Assembly: GCF_000296505.1 (NCBI RefSeq) | Contig: NZ_JH815208.1 | Location: forward strand, 443,003-507,002 | Length of the DNA: 64,000 nt | DNA from: Schaalia turicensis ACS-279-V-Col4 | GTDB taxonomy: Bacteria; Actinomycetota; Actinomycetes; Actinomycetales; Actinomycetaceae | Direction of reading: 5' to 3' | In this document: one piece after another, positions 43,831-54,277 of the stretch | Layout: each line of letters begins with the position of its first letter | Position numbering within the stretch: position 1 is the first letter of the stretch | Program-made: the position numbers and the translations under genes | The notes under the pieces: model-generated | The model's database searches: none | Told to the model about the DNA's origin: nothing | Seen by the model: only the letters and a program-made list of their open reading frames with translations

Positions 43831-45837
43831 CTAGCTACCCGAGTTCGCCTGACCGGAATTGTTCGGATTAGCCGGAGGAGTCTGCGGACCCTTCGACACC
43901 GTAAGGTTCACGGTCGAACCCTGGGCGACAACAGAACCCTCAGTCGGATTCACCGCCAGAACACCGCCAGCTTCCAGATTGTTCGAGTACTGCTCCGTCA
44001 CCGATGTGCGCAAGCCAAGCTCCTGCAAAGTCTGAACAACATGCGCCTGGTCGTAACCAACCAAACCTGAAGGAATCGTGATCTTGCCAGAAGACACAGT
44101 CAACGTGATCGCCGTGTCCTTATTAACCGACGTGCCAGCAGCCGGGTTAGTGGAAATCACTAGACCTTCCTTCTGGCTCGGGTCATCCGACACCTGAACG
44201 GAACCAACCGTCAAGCCCTTCGCAGCCAGAGCCTCGCGCGCCTGATCCTGCGTCATACCCGTAACATCCGGAACCTCAACGCTCTTCGGGCCCGACGACA
44301 GACTGACCTTCACGGTCGATCCCTTCTTGACCTTCGAACCAACCGACGGGTTCACCTGAGCAACCTTGCCTTCTTCCACATCCGCAGAAGCAACAGGGTC
44401 AGCGGTCTGTTCATACACAAGCCCCAGAGCCTCAATTGCCTGCTTCGCGGCATCCGGGCTCATACCCACTAGATTGTCAGGAATAACAACGGATTCAGCG
44501 CCACTCGACAACTTCGCCGTCACGGTCGAACCAACCTCAACCTGATCGCCCGACGGCGGATCAGTCTCGGCGACCTTGCCTTCTTCAATCTCGTCAGAGG
44601 CAACCGTCTCATTCGAAATCGCGAACACCAAGCCAACAGACTCAACTGCGGACTTCGCCTCCGCCTGCGTCATTCCGATCAGATTGTCGGGGACAGCGAC
44701 CATCTCTTTATCCGAAGAAGCATGCGACAGTGCGTACCAAATACCGCCCATCAGTAGCAGAGCCACAATGACAAGCGCGACAATAATGCCCTTCTTCGAC
44801 TTCTTTTTCGGTTCTTCCTCAAACTCCTGCGTCGCAACGGGCGCAAAGGTCGTTGTCGCATTTGACGGGGAAGCAACTGCCGGAGGCAACGTTTGAGTCG
44901 GCTGCGAATTAGCTACGTTTGCCGCAGCCATCGGAACCGTGTCCGCCCACACCGCAACGGCTGGAGCATTCACGTGGCCACCGTGCGACGCTCGCATCAA
45001 ATCAGCCAGCATAGAGGCAGCTGACGTGTAGCGGTCTGTGCGATCCTTTGCCAGAGCCTTCATGACGACGCGATCAAGTGCCTCGGGAACATCCGGGGTG
45101 ATCGACGACGGTGTGGGAGGCAACTGCTGAACATGCTGGTAGGCAACGGCAACAGCCGAATCGCCGGTAAACGGCGGACGACCGGTCAGCAACTCAAACA
45201 GGACAACGCCGGTGGAGTACAAGTCGGAACGCGCGTCCACCTGCTCACCGCGAGCCTGCTCGGGCGACAGGTACTGGGCAGTGCCAACGACAGCGTTCGT
45301 CTGCGTCATCGTCGCCTGCGAATCGGTGATCGCACGCGCGATACCGAAGTCCATGACCTTCACCTTGCCATCATTCGTCAACATGATGTTGCCCGGCTTG
45401 ATATCCCGGTGCACCAAATGCTGCGAATGGGAGTATTCAAGCGCGCCCAACACGCCGGACACGATGGCAACAGCCTCGTTGATCGGCACCGGAGTACCGT
45501 CAGCGAGCAGTTCCTTGACCGTGTGCCCCTCGACGTACTCCATCACGATGTACGGCACGGAGATAGCGCGACCGTCAGGGCCGGTCAGCATTTCCTCGCC
45601 CGTGTCGTACACGGCCACAATATTCGCGTGGTTCAAAGAAGCAGCCGACTGCGCTTCACGCCTGAAACGCGCCTGGAACACGGAGTCTCGTGCTAGGTCA
45701 GAGCGCAGCATCTTGATTGCGACAACGCGTGATAGGCGCGTATCGAAGCCCAGGTGGACTTCCGCCATCCCGCCGCGCCCGATCAGTGAGCGAACCTCGT
45801 ACCTGCCGGCTAGACGGCGGCCCATGGAGTCTGCCAT
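43831..45837 (-). CDS. pknB: Serine/threonine kinase PknB with four PASTA domains
   Basis: This is a transmembrane kinase that senses muropeptides or lipid II and controls growth and division. The kinase domain (residues 12-275) has GRGGMAEV, catalytic HRDIKPGN (near 142) and DFGIARA. One helix is near 349-372 (GIIVALVIVALLLMGGIWY). Four PASTA repeats follow (each with a VPDNLIGMTQAEA/VPDVTGMTQDQA-type start), and a short Asn/Pro/Gly tail ends the protein. It is the last gene of the operon, overlapping pknA by 28 bases. Confidence 0.96.
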   Translation of the reverse strand: MADSMGRRLAGRYEVRSLIGRGGMAEVHLGFDTRLSRVVAIKMLRSDLARDSVFQARFRREAQSAASLNHANIVAVYDTGEEMLTGPDGRAISVPYIVMEYVEGHTVKELLADGTPVPINEAVAIVSGVLGALEYSHSQHLVHRDIKPGNIMLTNDGKVKVMDFGIARAITDSQATMTQTNAVVGTAQYLSPEQARGEQVDARSDLYSTGVVLFELLTGRPPFTGDSAVAVAYQHVQQLPPTPSSITPDVPEALDRVVMKALAKDRTDRYTSAASMLADLMRASHGGHVNAPAVAVWADTVPMAAANVANSQPTQTLPPAVASPSNATTTFAPVATQEFEEEPKKKSKKGIIVALVIVALLLMGGIWYALSHASSDKEMVAVPDNLIGMTQAEAKSAVESVGLVFAISNETVASDEIEEGKVAETDPPSGDQVEVGSTVTAKLSSGAESVVIPDNLVGMSPDAAKQAIEALGLVYEQTADPVASADVEEGKVAQVNPSVGSKVKKGSTVKVSLSSGPKSVEVPDVTGMTQDQAREALAAKGLTVGSVQVSDDPSQKEGLVISTNPAAGTSVNKDTAITLTVSSGKITIPSGLVGYDQAHVVQTLQELGLRTSVTEQYSNNLEAGGVLAVNPTEGSVVAQGSTVNLTVSKGPQTPPANPNNSGQANSGS

Positions 45838-47474
45838 GTCTGAACCTCCTTCGTGGTGGGGAGCCCGTCACTGAGAAGCGACGTGAGTGACCCGAACATG
45901 TGCTGAAGAATGAAATATGCGCCCGCGAGAATCGCGATGATTATCAGGGCAATGATGATTGCTTGGATGATGCGTCGACCCTTTGAAACAGGTGGCGCAA
46001 CCACCGACCTGTTGTACTGAGTCGGAGTCGGGGGCACGGTGCTCACCGGTGGCGCATTCCGCTTCGACACGGAGTACCAGACCTGCCTGCTCGCCTGGCT
46101 CGACGGCTTCGGTCTGACCCGCTTGGGTGGTGGCGACGACAGTTTCTGCTGGCGCATCTTCGTCTGGGGGGACGAGGTCAGGGCCTGCGTTCCTGAGCGC
46201 TTGGCTGAATCGATGGCCGAACGTTTGTCGGTGAGAGCCGGTGGTGGTGGAAGTGTCGGCGACACCGAAGCGTGAGCCGTGTCAGCCTCTTCGCGGACAC
46301 GAGCACGTTCCTTCAGTCGTTCACTGAGCTGACGACGACGCACCGCGGTTGGATCTAAGTCCACATCCCCCTTGTTCGATGGCATGGCATCTCCTGAGAG
46401 CGACTGTGAGTGTTCTGTCTGGGAGTTTACGTTTTGAGGATCCTGCGAATCTGACTGTTGCGTAAGGTTCTGCGGATCCGTTGGAGTATCAAGGCCCGCT
46501 GGGCGTTCCAGCAGTTCCTCGGGAAGACTGCGACGCTTCGTGTGATGAACCGGCGCTGCCACGGGAGACGGGTGAACCTGCGTCGGCTCCATCTTCGCCT
46601 CTGGGAATGGGTCGGGAAGCGGATGAGTTGCTACAGAAATACCCATCTGCTTTGCCGCCTTCGACAGCTCGCGGACCAGCGCCACACCAGAGTCGGGGCG
46701 CTTCTCCGGCTTCTTTTCCAAGAGGTGACAAATGATGTCAGCAAGCGGACGCGGCACGTCAGAAGGCAGGGGAGGAACAGGATCATTCACGTGCGAGAAC
46801 GCAATATCAACTTGCGTCTTGCCAGTAAAGGGTCGCTGCCCGGCAGCAGCCTCGTACGCAATCACACCCAAGGCGTATAAATCACCCAACGATGTCGCGA
46901 TTTCCCCCATTGCCTGCTCGGGCGGAAGGTACTGAGCCGTGCCCATCACCATTCCCGCGGCGGTCAGAGCCGCCTGATTATTCGAGCGCGAAATACCAAA
47001 ATCGGTCAGCTTCACGATGCCGTCGGGGCGCACCAGAATATTCGCGGGCTTAATATCACGGTGGACAACCCCGGCTTCCGACGCTGCGCCGAGCGCCATC
47101 GCGACCTGCATCAGCACGGGGACGAGGTCCTGCGTGGCAATGCGATGACCGTCTTTCAAGTAGTGATTGAGGGGCTTGCCTTCAACCAGCTCCATGACGA
47201 TCCAGCCGCGACCATCCTGCTCGCCAGAATCCTGCACGTTCGCAATATTCGGGTGCTGGATACGCATCGCATTATTCGCTTCGATACGCAGACGCGACAG
47301 GGACAACTCTTCGCCAGAGAACTCCGGGCGCAATACCTTTGCGGCCACCATGCGACCGGTCACCTGATCGCGGGCCTTCCAGACCTCGCCCATGCCACCT
47401 TGAGCAATCGGCGTGAGTAGCGTGTAACGACCGCCCAGCTTCTTGCCCGCTGAATACTTTGTGGAAGAACTCAT
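45810..47474 (-). CDS. pknA: Serine/threonine kinase PknA-like
   Basis: This 554-residue kinase has GQGGMGEV-type start (IAQGGMGEVWKARDQ), catalytic HRDIKPANIL and DFGISRS, with GTAQYLPPEQ in the activation segment. After the kinase domain (about 15-275) comes a long Pro/Ser/Gln-rich linker, and one helix near the C-terminus (IIQAIIIALIIIAILAGAYF) with about 35 residues outside; no PASTA repeat. In actinobacteria PknA acts with PknB on division and wall proteins. Its ATG overlaps the pbpA stop by four bases. Confidence 0.94.
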   Translation of the reverse strand: MSSSTKYSAGKKLGGRYTLLTPIAQGGMGEVWKARDQVTGRMVAAKVLRPEFSGEELSLSRLRIEANNAMRIQHPNIANVQDSGEQDGRGWIVMELVEGKPLNHYLKDGHRIATQDLVPVLMQVAMALGAASEAGVVHRDIKPANILVRPDGIVKLTDFGISRSNNQAALTAAGMVMGTAQYLPPEQAMGEIATSLGDLYALGVIAYEAAAGQRPFTGKTQVDIAFSHVNDPVPPLPSDVPRPLADIICHLLEKKPEKRPDSGVALVRELSKAAKQMGISVATHPLPDPFPEAKMEPTQVHPSPVAAPVHHTKRRSLPEELLERPAGLDTPTDPQNLTQQSDSQDPQNVNSQTEHSQSLSGDAMPSNKGDVDLDPTAVRRRQLSERLKERARVREEADTAHASVSPTLPPPPALTDKRSAIDSAKRSGTQALTSSPQTKMRQQKLSSPPPKRVRPKPSSQASRQVWYSVSKRNAPPVSTVPPTPTQYNRSVVAPPVSKGRRIIQAIIIALIIIAILAGAYFILQHMFGSLTSLLSDGLPTTKEVQTWQTPWAAV

Positions 47475-48925
47475 TGGATACCTGCCTCTAGAAGCGCGCG
47501 AGCAATTGGGCCGGCAACGGTTCCACCGTGAGGAGCTGGATCCGTATCGTCACCCTCGACAAGGACAGCGAAGGCAATCTGCGGATCATCAGCGGGAGCA
47601 AAACCCACCGCCCACGCGTTCGCGTGTCCGTTAGTGCCCGTTTCCGCCGTGCCGGTCTTCGCCGCCACGGAAATGCCGTCGATCGCCATGGATGTGCCCG
47701 TGCCATACGGCTGATTGACAACACCCTTCATCATCTCGGTCAGTTGCGTCGCAATATCGGCACTAATCGGGGTGCGCAACACAGTCGGGTTGGTCTCGGA
47801 CTGGACAGCCAAATCAGCATCCACAACCTGCGACACCAAGTAGGGCGTCATCATCTGACCACCGTTAGCGATCGTCTGAGCAATCTCAGCCATTTCAAGT
47901 GGCGTCACCTGAACTGAATACTGGCCGATAGCGCTCATCGCCAGCTGGGCCGCGTCCGTCGTTTCAGGGAAAACCGAAGGAGTCACAGCAAGCGGAATCG
48001 ACTGGGATGCGCCGAAACCGAAACGCGACGCCACATCGGCAAGCTGATCGTGAGAAAGAGACTGCGCGGCAAGAATGAACGACGTGTTGCACGATCGTGC
48101 AAACGCTTCAGCCAACGTCGGATTCCCATCGCCACACGTCGAAGACTCAATGTTCGACACCGTCGTCTGAGTTCCGGGAAGCACTGTTGAAACGGGGGAT
48201 TCCACATTCGTGGATGGTGAAGCGACACCATTTTCGATCAGAGCGATTGACGTCAAAATCTTGAACGTCGAACCGGGTTCATAGCGATTACCCGCGATCG
48301 CACGGTTTGATAGGGGCTCGTTCGGATCTTCCGTCAGAGCCTTATACGCGTCACTCACCGCCTCGGAATCGAAGGCGGCCAGAGAATTCGGGTCATAGCT
48401 GGGAGATGAATACATCGCCAAAATCGCGCCGGTCTTTGCATTCAACGCCACGACGGCGCCCTTGCGGTTACCCAACTGATCAGCGGCAATCTGCTGAAGG
48501 GTCGGATCCAACGTCAGCACCAAGCCGCCGCCCTGGCGAGAAGCGCCCGTAAACAGGTTGTGAAGACGCTGACCAAGAAGAGCCTGAGACTGTCCGTCCA
48601 ATGTTGATTCAGCGGCCGACTCAAGCCCGGTTGCCTGCGAAAATGCGGACGAGAAATACCCGGTCACCGAAGCATAAAGCGGACCCTGAGAATAGGAACG
48701 CTGGAAACGATGAGAGCCCTCAATCTTCGTTGACGACGCAATCGCCGAACCCGCAACAATGATCGGACCGCGATCCGTTTCCGCCGCGTGCAAAATAGTG
48801 CGTTCATTACGCCCATCGGCGTTTAAAGACGGAGCCTGAAGGAACTGATTGTTCGTTGCAGCCAAACCAAGCAGAGCAAACATTGCGAAGATGACGATGG
48901 ACAAGCGACGAATCTGATGGTTCAT
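47471..48925 (-). CDS. pbpA: Penicillin-binding protein PbpA (class B transpeptidase)
   Basis: This is a monofunctional peptidoglycan transpeptidase, partner of RodA. One N-terminal helix (IVIFAMFALLGLAATNNQF) is followed by the dimerisation region and the catalytic domain. Active-site motifs are PGSTFK (Ser near 217), SCNTS (near 280) and KTGTAE (near 421). The length of 484 residues is normal. It overlaps rodA and pknA by four bases each, indicating coupled translation. Confidence 0.96.
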   Translation of the reverse strand: MNHQIRRLSIVIFAMFALLGLAATNNQFLQAPSLNADGRNERTILHAAETDRGPIIVAGSAIASSTKIEGSHRFQRSYSQGPLYASVTGYFSSAFSQATGLESAAESTLDGQSQALLGQRLHNLFTGASRQGGGLVLTLDPTLQQIAADQLGNRKGAVVALNAKTGAILAMYSSPSYDPNSLAAFDSEAVSDAYKALTEDPNEPLSNRAIAGNRYEPGSTFKILTSIALIENGVASPSTNVESPVSTVLPGTQTTVSNIESSTCGDGNPTLAEAFARSCNTSFILAAQSLSHDQLADVASRFGFGASQSIPLAVTPSVFPETTDAAQLAMSAIGQYSVQVTPLEMAEIAQTIANGGQMMTPYLVSQVVDADLAVQSETNPTVLRTPISADIATQLTEMMKGVVNQPYGTGTSMAIDGISVAAKTGTAETGTNGHANAWAVGFAPADDPQIAFAVLVEGDDTDPAPHGGTVAGPIARALLEAGIQ

Positions 48926-50313
48926 GCGTTCACCTCACGTGCAACTGACGGTTGGATACCTGAGTTCCACGGAGCAGGTGTAGCGGCGGGACGACGAGCC
49001 GCATCGGACACGCGAATCAACAGCGCGACAGTCAACCACGACGACACCATTGACGAGCCACCGGCTGCCAAGAACGGCGCCGTCAGACCCGTTAGCGGGA
49101 TCAGGCGAGTAATACCGCCCAACACAACGAACAGCTGAATTGCCAGCGAGAAACTCAAACCCGTTGCCAGCAGCTTCCCGAAACCGTCACGAACGGAAAT
49201 GGCGGCACGTAAACCGCGTTCAATCAGCACCAGATACAGCACCAGAATTGCGGCCAAACCGGTCAAACCCAATTCTTCGGCAAGCGACGAAAGAATGAAG
49301 TCAGAATTGGCAAGAGGAACCAACTGTGGGTAGCCACGACCCCAACCTGTCCCCATCAAACCGCCCGATGCCTGACCGAACAGCGACTGCACCAGCTGGA
49401 ACGACCCGCCCGTCTGCTCATAAACCTCGGGATCCAACGCGTTCAACCACACCGAGAAACGATTCGCGACGTGCGGGAATGCCTTGACTGTCAGCGCAAC
49501 AGCGGGCACGAACATGACGAAACCAATGATCAGCCACGACACTCGATTCGTTGCCACGTACAGCATTGCCACGAACAGGCTGAAGAACAGGAGCGAGGTA
49601 CCAAGATCGCGCTGCAAAACAAGAATCGCAATACCGATCAACCAGACAAGCAGAATCGGACCCAAGTCGCGGGCGCGAGGCAATCGCATTCCAAGGAACT
49701 GACGTCCACCAATCGCAAGATTGTCACGATTCGTCACCAAGTAGCCGGCAAAGAACAGTGCCAGCGTGATCTTCACCAGCTCGCCGGGCTGGAACGACAT
49801 CGAACCGATGCGGATCCAGACTCGTGCCCCGAACGTTTCGACACCGAGCCCTGGAATCATCGGGAGCAGTAGAAGGATCAAGGACAGGACACCGAACGTG
49901 TACGTGTAACGACGCAACGAACGATGGTCCTTCAACACGATCAGAATCAACGCAGCGACAGCAATTGCGATGCCCACAAACATTAGCTGACGCATTTCGA
50001 CGGTCGCCTGACCAAGCGCATCGTAGGACATATCCAAGCGATAAATCATCGCCAAACCCAGGCCGGTGAGCGCTACTGCAATCGGCAGAATCACGGGGTC
50101 AGCGAAGGGGGCCAGGAAATGCATCCCCACCTCGGCGACAATCGCAATCGCCAGCAAAATACCGGCGTGCATTGCAAGATTGCCGGGCAACTCACCCGTG
50201 CGATTAATGCTGGTCAGAACATATCCGCCAATACCGACTGTCAAAGCAACCAGCAAAAGAATAATTTCAAGACCGCGACGAGGCTTCGCGGGAGCAACGG
50301 TCACAAGAGCCAT
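48922..50313 (-). CDS. rodA: RodA/FtsW-family glycosyltransferase
   Basis: This is a SEDS-family peptidoglycan polymerase with about ten to twelve membrane helices. Typical stretches include FGARVWIRIGSMSFQPGELVKI, QRDLGTSLLFFSLFVAM and GTGWGRGYPQLVPLANSDFI, and LIPLTGLTAPFLAAGGSSMV. Its gene pairs with pbpA, forming a polymerase/crosslinker couple. The ATG overlaps the pstP stop. The 463 residues match relatives. Confidence 0.96.
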   Translation of the reverse strand: MALVTVAPAKPRRGLEIILLLVALTVGIGGYVLTSINRTGELPGNLAMHAGILLAIAIVAEVGMHFLAPFADPVILPIAVALTGLGLAMIYRLDMSYDALGQATVEMRQLMFVGIAIAVAALILIVLKDHRSLRRYTYTFGVLSLILLLLPMIPGLGVETFGARVWIRIGSMSFQPGELVKITLALFFAGYLVTNRDNLAIGGRQFLGMRLPRARDLGPILLVWLIGIAILVLQRDLGTSLLFFSLFVAMLYVATNRVSWLIIGFVMFVPAVALTVKAFPHVANRFSVWLNALDPEVYEQTGGSFQLVQSLFGQASGGLMGTGWGRGYPQLVPLANSDFILSSLAEELGLTGLAAILVLYLVLIERGLRAAISVRDGFGKLLATGLSFSLAIQLFVVLGGITRLIPLTGLTAPFLAAGGSSMVSSWLTVALLIRVSDAARRPAATPAPWNSGIQPSVAREVNA

Positions 50314-51635
50314 CAGTGACCACCCGCCGAACTGTTATTCGTCGAACTTGATTGAGCCCCCGACTGTCTTGAGGACGCGGATTGAGCGCTATCGTCAGAC
50401 TGAGAGTTATCAGCGTTCAGTGCAGACTTAAAGCTCTTCTTGTTCAGACGCAACTGATCAATGTACTGATCGATCTTCTTGCGCGACGAACGCAGAACAG
50501 GATCCTTCAGGCGTTGACGGTCCGCATCGGTCAACTCAGCCAACGAAAGATCCGTGACTTCGACGGCGTGCGAGAACTTCCACGGTCCCAACGACTGCGG
50601 AATGCCCTGGTAGATAACGACGTAGCCATCCTGGCCGATCACGTAATACTGGCTCTGCGTCCACGACCAACCAAGCCATCCGCCAACACCGAGCAGAACA
50701 GCGACAACAAGACCCAAAAGCGGGGCGAACCAAGCGCGATGCTTCGTCTGATCCTCGCCGTTATCTTCGTCAATCGCCAAACGGCGTTGCTTCCGCAAAG
50801 CCGCCGCGCGCCCAGCCGCACCCTCGCCACCGCGAGAAGCAGCATGACGATCAATCGCCGCCGCGCCCACAATCTGGGGAGGCCCAACCGGATACGAGCC
50901 GGGCTCGACAATGTCAGCAACAACGCACGTGATGTTGTCAGGACCGCCCGCGCGAAGCGCAAGGCGAATCAACTCTTCAGCGCACTCACCGGGATCATCA
51001 ATTTCGGCAAGAACAGCACCCAACGTCTCGGGAGACACAACACCCGACAGGCCATCGGAGCAAAGCAACCAACGATCGCCGACAACCGCTTCGCGGATCG
51101 TCTCATCCGGAGTCACATCCGCCTGAGAATCGCCCAAAACACGCAAAACAACATTCTTATTCGGATGATGTTCTGCCTCTTCAGGCGTGATTTGACCGGA
51201 CTCCACCAGATACTGAACGAACGAATGGTCCGTTGTTACCTGCGTGAGAGCCTCTCCACGCAAAACATAGGCGCGCGAATCGCCGATATGAACCATCGCC
51301 AACTTATTGCCCGAACGCATCACAGCAATACACGTCGTCCCCAGACCCTCAAGATCCTTGTCTCGACGAGAACGATCCGACAGTTCATCGTGCGCATCCA
51401 TCAACGCTTCGCGAAGCAACGGCAGCATCTTGTCCGCAGGATACGAATCCGAATCCAGAGGAACAAGGTGCGCAATCGCAACGCTTGACGCAATATCGCC
51501 ACCGGCAGGACCACCCATGCCATCGGCTAAAACAAGCAGGTTCGGACCCGCATAACCAGAATCCTGGTTATTGCTTCGAACCAACCCAACGTCAGAACGG
51601 GCCGCGCAACGGAATTCAATCGGGGCAGCTGCCAT
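50313..51635 (-). CDS. pstP: PP2C-type phosphatase PstP
   Basis: This is a metal-dependent Ser/Thr phosphatase that opposes PknA and PknB. The catalytic domain (1-240) has RSNNQDSG, VLADGMGGPAGGD (near 32-44), HIGDSRAYVL and CSDGLSGVV (near 192). A linker leads to one helix near 305-325 (APLLGLVVAVLLGVGGWLGW) and an outer domain ending in a Ser/Gln-rich tail. Length is 440 residues. It lies between fhaB and rodA, sharing one base or four with each. Confidence 0.95.
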   Translation of the reverse strand: MAAAPIEFRCAARSDVGLVRSNNQDSGYAGPNLLVLADGMGGPAGGDIASSVAIAHLVPLDSDSYPADKMLPLLREALMDAHDELSDRSRRDKDLEGLGTTCIAVMRSGNKLAMVHIGDSRAYVLRGEALTQVTTDHSFVQYLVESGQITPEEAEHHPNKNVVLRVLGDSQADVTPDETIREAVVGDRWLLCSDGLSGVVSPETLGAVLAEIDDPGECAEELIRLALRAGGPDNITCVVADIVEPGSYPVGPPQIVGAAAIDRHAASRGGEGAAGRAAALRKQRRLAIDEDNGEDQTKHRAWFAPLLGLVVAVLLGVGGWLGWSWTQSQYYVIGQDGYVVIYQGIPQSLGPWKFSHAVEVTDLSLAELTDADRQRLKDPVLRSSRKKIDQYIDQLRLNKKSFKSALNADNSQSDDSAQSASSRQSGAQSSSTNNSSAGGH

Positions 51636-52129
51636 CAGCTCACCAATTCAAACGTGGTCTGCCCAATACGCACAACATCGCCCGAATGAAGCAGACGAGG
51701 CTCGCTAAGACGCTCATCATCAACGAAGGTGCCATTACGGCTACTCAAATCCTCGATCCACCAGCCTTGCTCAGAAGGCTGAAGGCGAGCATGACGCCCC
51801 GACGCGTACTCATCCTCAAGCACAAGCGTCGACGCGGGCGAACGCCCAATCACAATCGGTGTCGTTCCCAACGGAAGAACAGTTCCCACAAGCGGGCCAC
51901 CCGTCAGCAACACGTTCCGTGGCACATCGGGCTCTAAGTTCCGAGCCTGGTGGCGGTTTCGTCGATTCTCTTTACGACGCTGATCAGCGGCCTTTCTGCC
52001 CTTACCACGCGGGGTAACAACCGTGCCAAACACGTCGCGACGCAACGTATTCACGGCACCCAACACGAGCAACCACAGCAGGACCAGGTACCCGATCCTA
52101 AAAACCGTAAACGCGAGATCCGAGGTCAT
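51635..52129 (-). CDS. fhaB: FHA-domain protein FhaB
   Basis: FhaB (FipA-like) has an N-terminal helix (FRIGYLVLLWLLVLGAV), a basic linker, and a forkhead-associated domain that binds phosphothreonine. Key residues are IGRSPAS, SGRHARL and SSRNGTFVDD. It is a 164-residue partner of PknA/PknB substrates in division. Its ATG overlaps the fhaA stop by four bases. Confidence 0.94.
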   Translation of the reverse strand: MTSDLAFTVFRIGYLVLLWLLVLGAVNTLRRDVFGTVVTPRGKGRKAADQRRKENRRNRHQARNLEPDVPRNVLLTGGPLVGTVLPLGTTPIVIGRSPASTLVLEDEYASGRHARLQPSEQGWWIEDLSSRNGTFVDDERLSEPRLLHSGDVVRIGQTTFELVS

Positions 52130-52830
52130 TCATCACCCCCCGTTTCCGGGTGAGTCCAAAAGTCGATGACAGTACGACCAATCGTCAGCTGGTTACCATC
52201 CAGCAGGGTCGCAGCATCAATCTTGTGGCCCTCAACAAACGTGCCATTCGTGGAACCAAGATCAGTAGCAATCACACCGGTCGGCGTGATCCGCAGTTCA
52301 AGGTGACGGCGCGAAACGCCGGTGTCGGCGACGATAATATCGGCTTCGGTACCGCGACCAATCACCGTCACGGGCTCCGTCAGTAGCCAACGCTCGCCAT
52401 TCACCTCAATGATCGGGTGCTCAGGCGAAGGAGACGAGGCAGTCGCTGGCGCGACACTCCCACGCTTATTCGAAGCCTCGACGCGCAACTTGCCCGCCTG
52501 CTCCTTGTCATCCTCGCGGAACTCAACGCTTACCGGGCCAAGCAGGGCGTACCCGTTGTCTGCAGCATGCTCGGTCGCCTGCGCTGCGAATTCGTCCGCA
52601 AGAACATTCAAGTCAGCTTCCAACGAATCCAAATCAGCCGGCGTAGCAAACACCGTGAAATGATTCGCCGCGATCGTGCGCTCCGTTGACAGCTCCTGCG
52701 CCGAATCGTCCATCGCGCGACGAATTGCCGAGTTCACATCAACCGCTTTAATGCCGGAACGAAAAACCTTCGAAAAGGCATCGTTGACACCACGCTCAAC
52801 TGCGTTCTCAAAGCGATCAAAGATGCTCAT
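52126..52830 (-). CDS. fhaA: FHA-domain protein FhaA
   Basis: The 234-residue protein has an N-terminal DUF3662 domain (SIFDRFENAVERGVNDAFSK, VNSAIRRAMDDSAQE) and a C-terminal FHA domain (VIGRGTEAD, GVSRRHLELR, GSTNGTFVEG). In mycobacteria FhaA binds the phosphorylated pseudokinase part of MviN; here that pseudokinase seems absent. The ATG at 52830 follows AGGAG by eight bases. It is the first gene of the growth-control operon. Confidence 0.94.
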   Translation of the reverse strand: MSIFDRFENAVERGVNDAFSKVFRSGIKAVDVNSAIRRAMDDSAQELSTERTIAANHFTVFATPADLDSLEADLNVLADEFAAQATEHAADNGYALLGPVSVEFREDDKEQAGKLRVEASNKRGSVAPATASSPSPEHPIIEVNGERWLLTEPVTVIGRGTEADIIVADTGVSRRHLELRITPTGVIATDLGSTNGTFVEGHKIDAATLLDGNQLTIGRTVIDFWTHPETGGDE

Positions 52831-53034
52831 GCTCGGTACTCCTAGGGACAGGCGGTATTGGACGCTTTTCTGGCGGTTGATCGCCGAAATATCGACTCTC
52901 TTCCAACGGAAAAACGCTTCGCGTGAGCGTAAATGCACACACGTAACAAAGACAGTTTAACCGTCAACGCGAAAGCGAGGGTTTTTTGCGGACGCTTCTC
53001 CGCGATTTCTAGGATAAATCCAGGGGTGAAACGA

Positions 53035-53071
53035 AAGGGCCCCGACAACCGTGCTGGTTGCCAGGGCCCTT
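53035..53071 (-). terminator. Terminator of nrdF
   Basis: AAGGGCCC and GGGCCCTT plus an inner GGTTG/CAACC pairing form an interrupted stem. The minus strand continues TCGTTTCACC, 25 bases after the nrdF stop. Confidence 0.65.
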
Positions 53072-53095
53072 GTCAGTTGTCTTGAAGGAGGGGCC

Positions 53096-54247
<1,152 letters not shown>

Positions 54248-54277
54248 TTATCGCAGGCGGAGCCAGGGAGTCGGTGC

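Noticed and set aside
50382..51488. A long plus-strand open frame of 368 codons opposite pstP
   Set aside because: It is the complement of a well-supported phosphatase gene, is very rich in Arg, Asn, Thr and Gln, and has no family sequence or ribosome-binding site.
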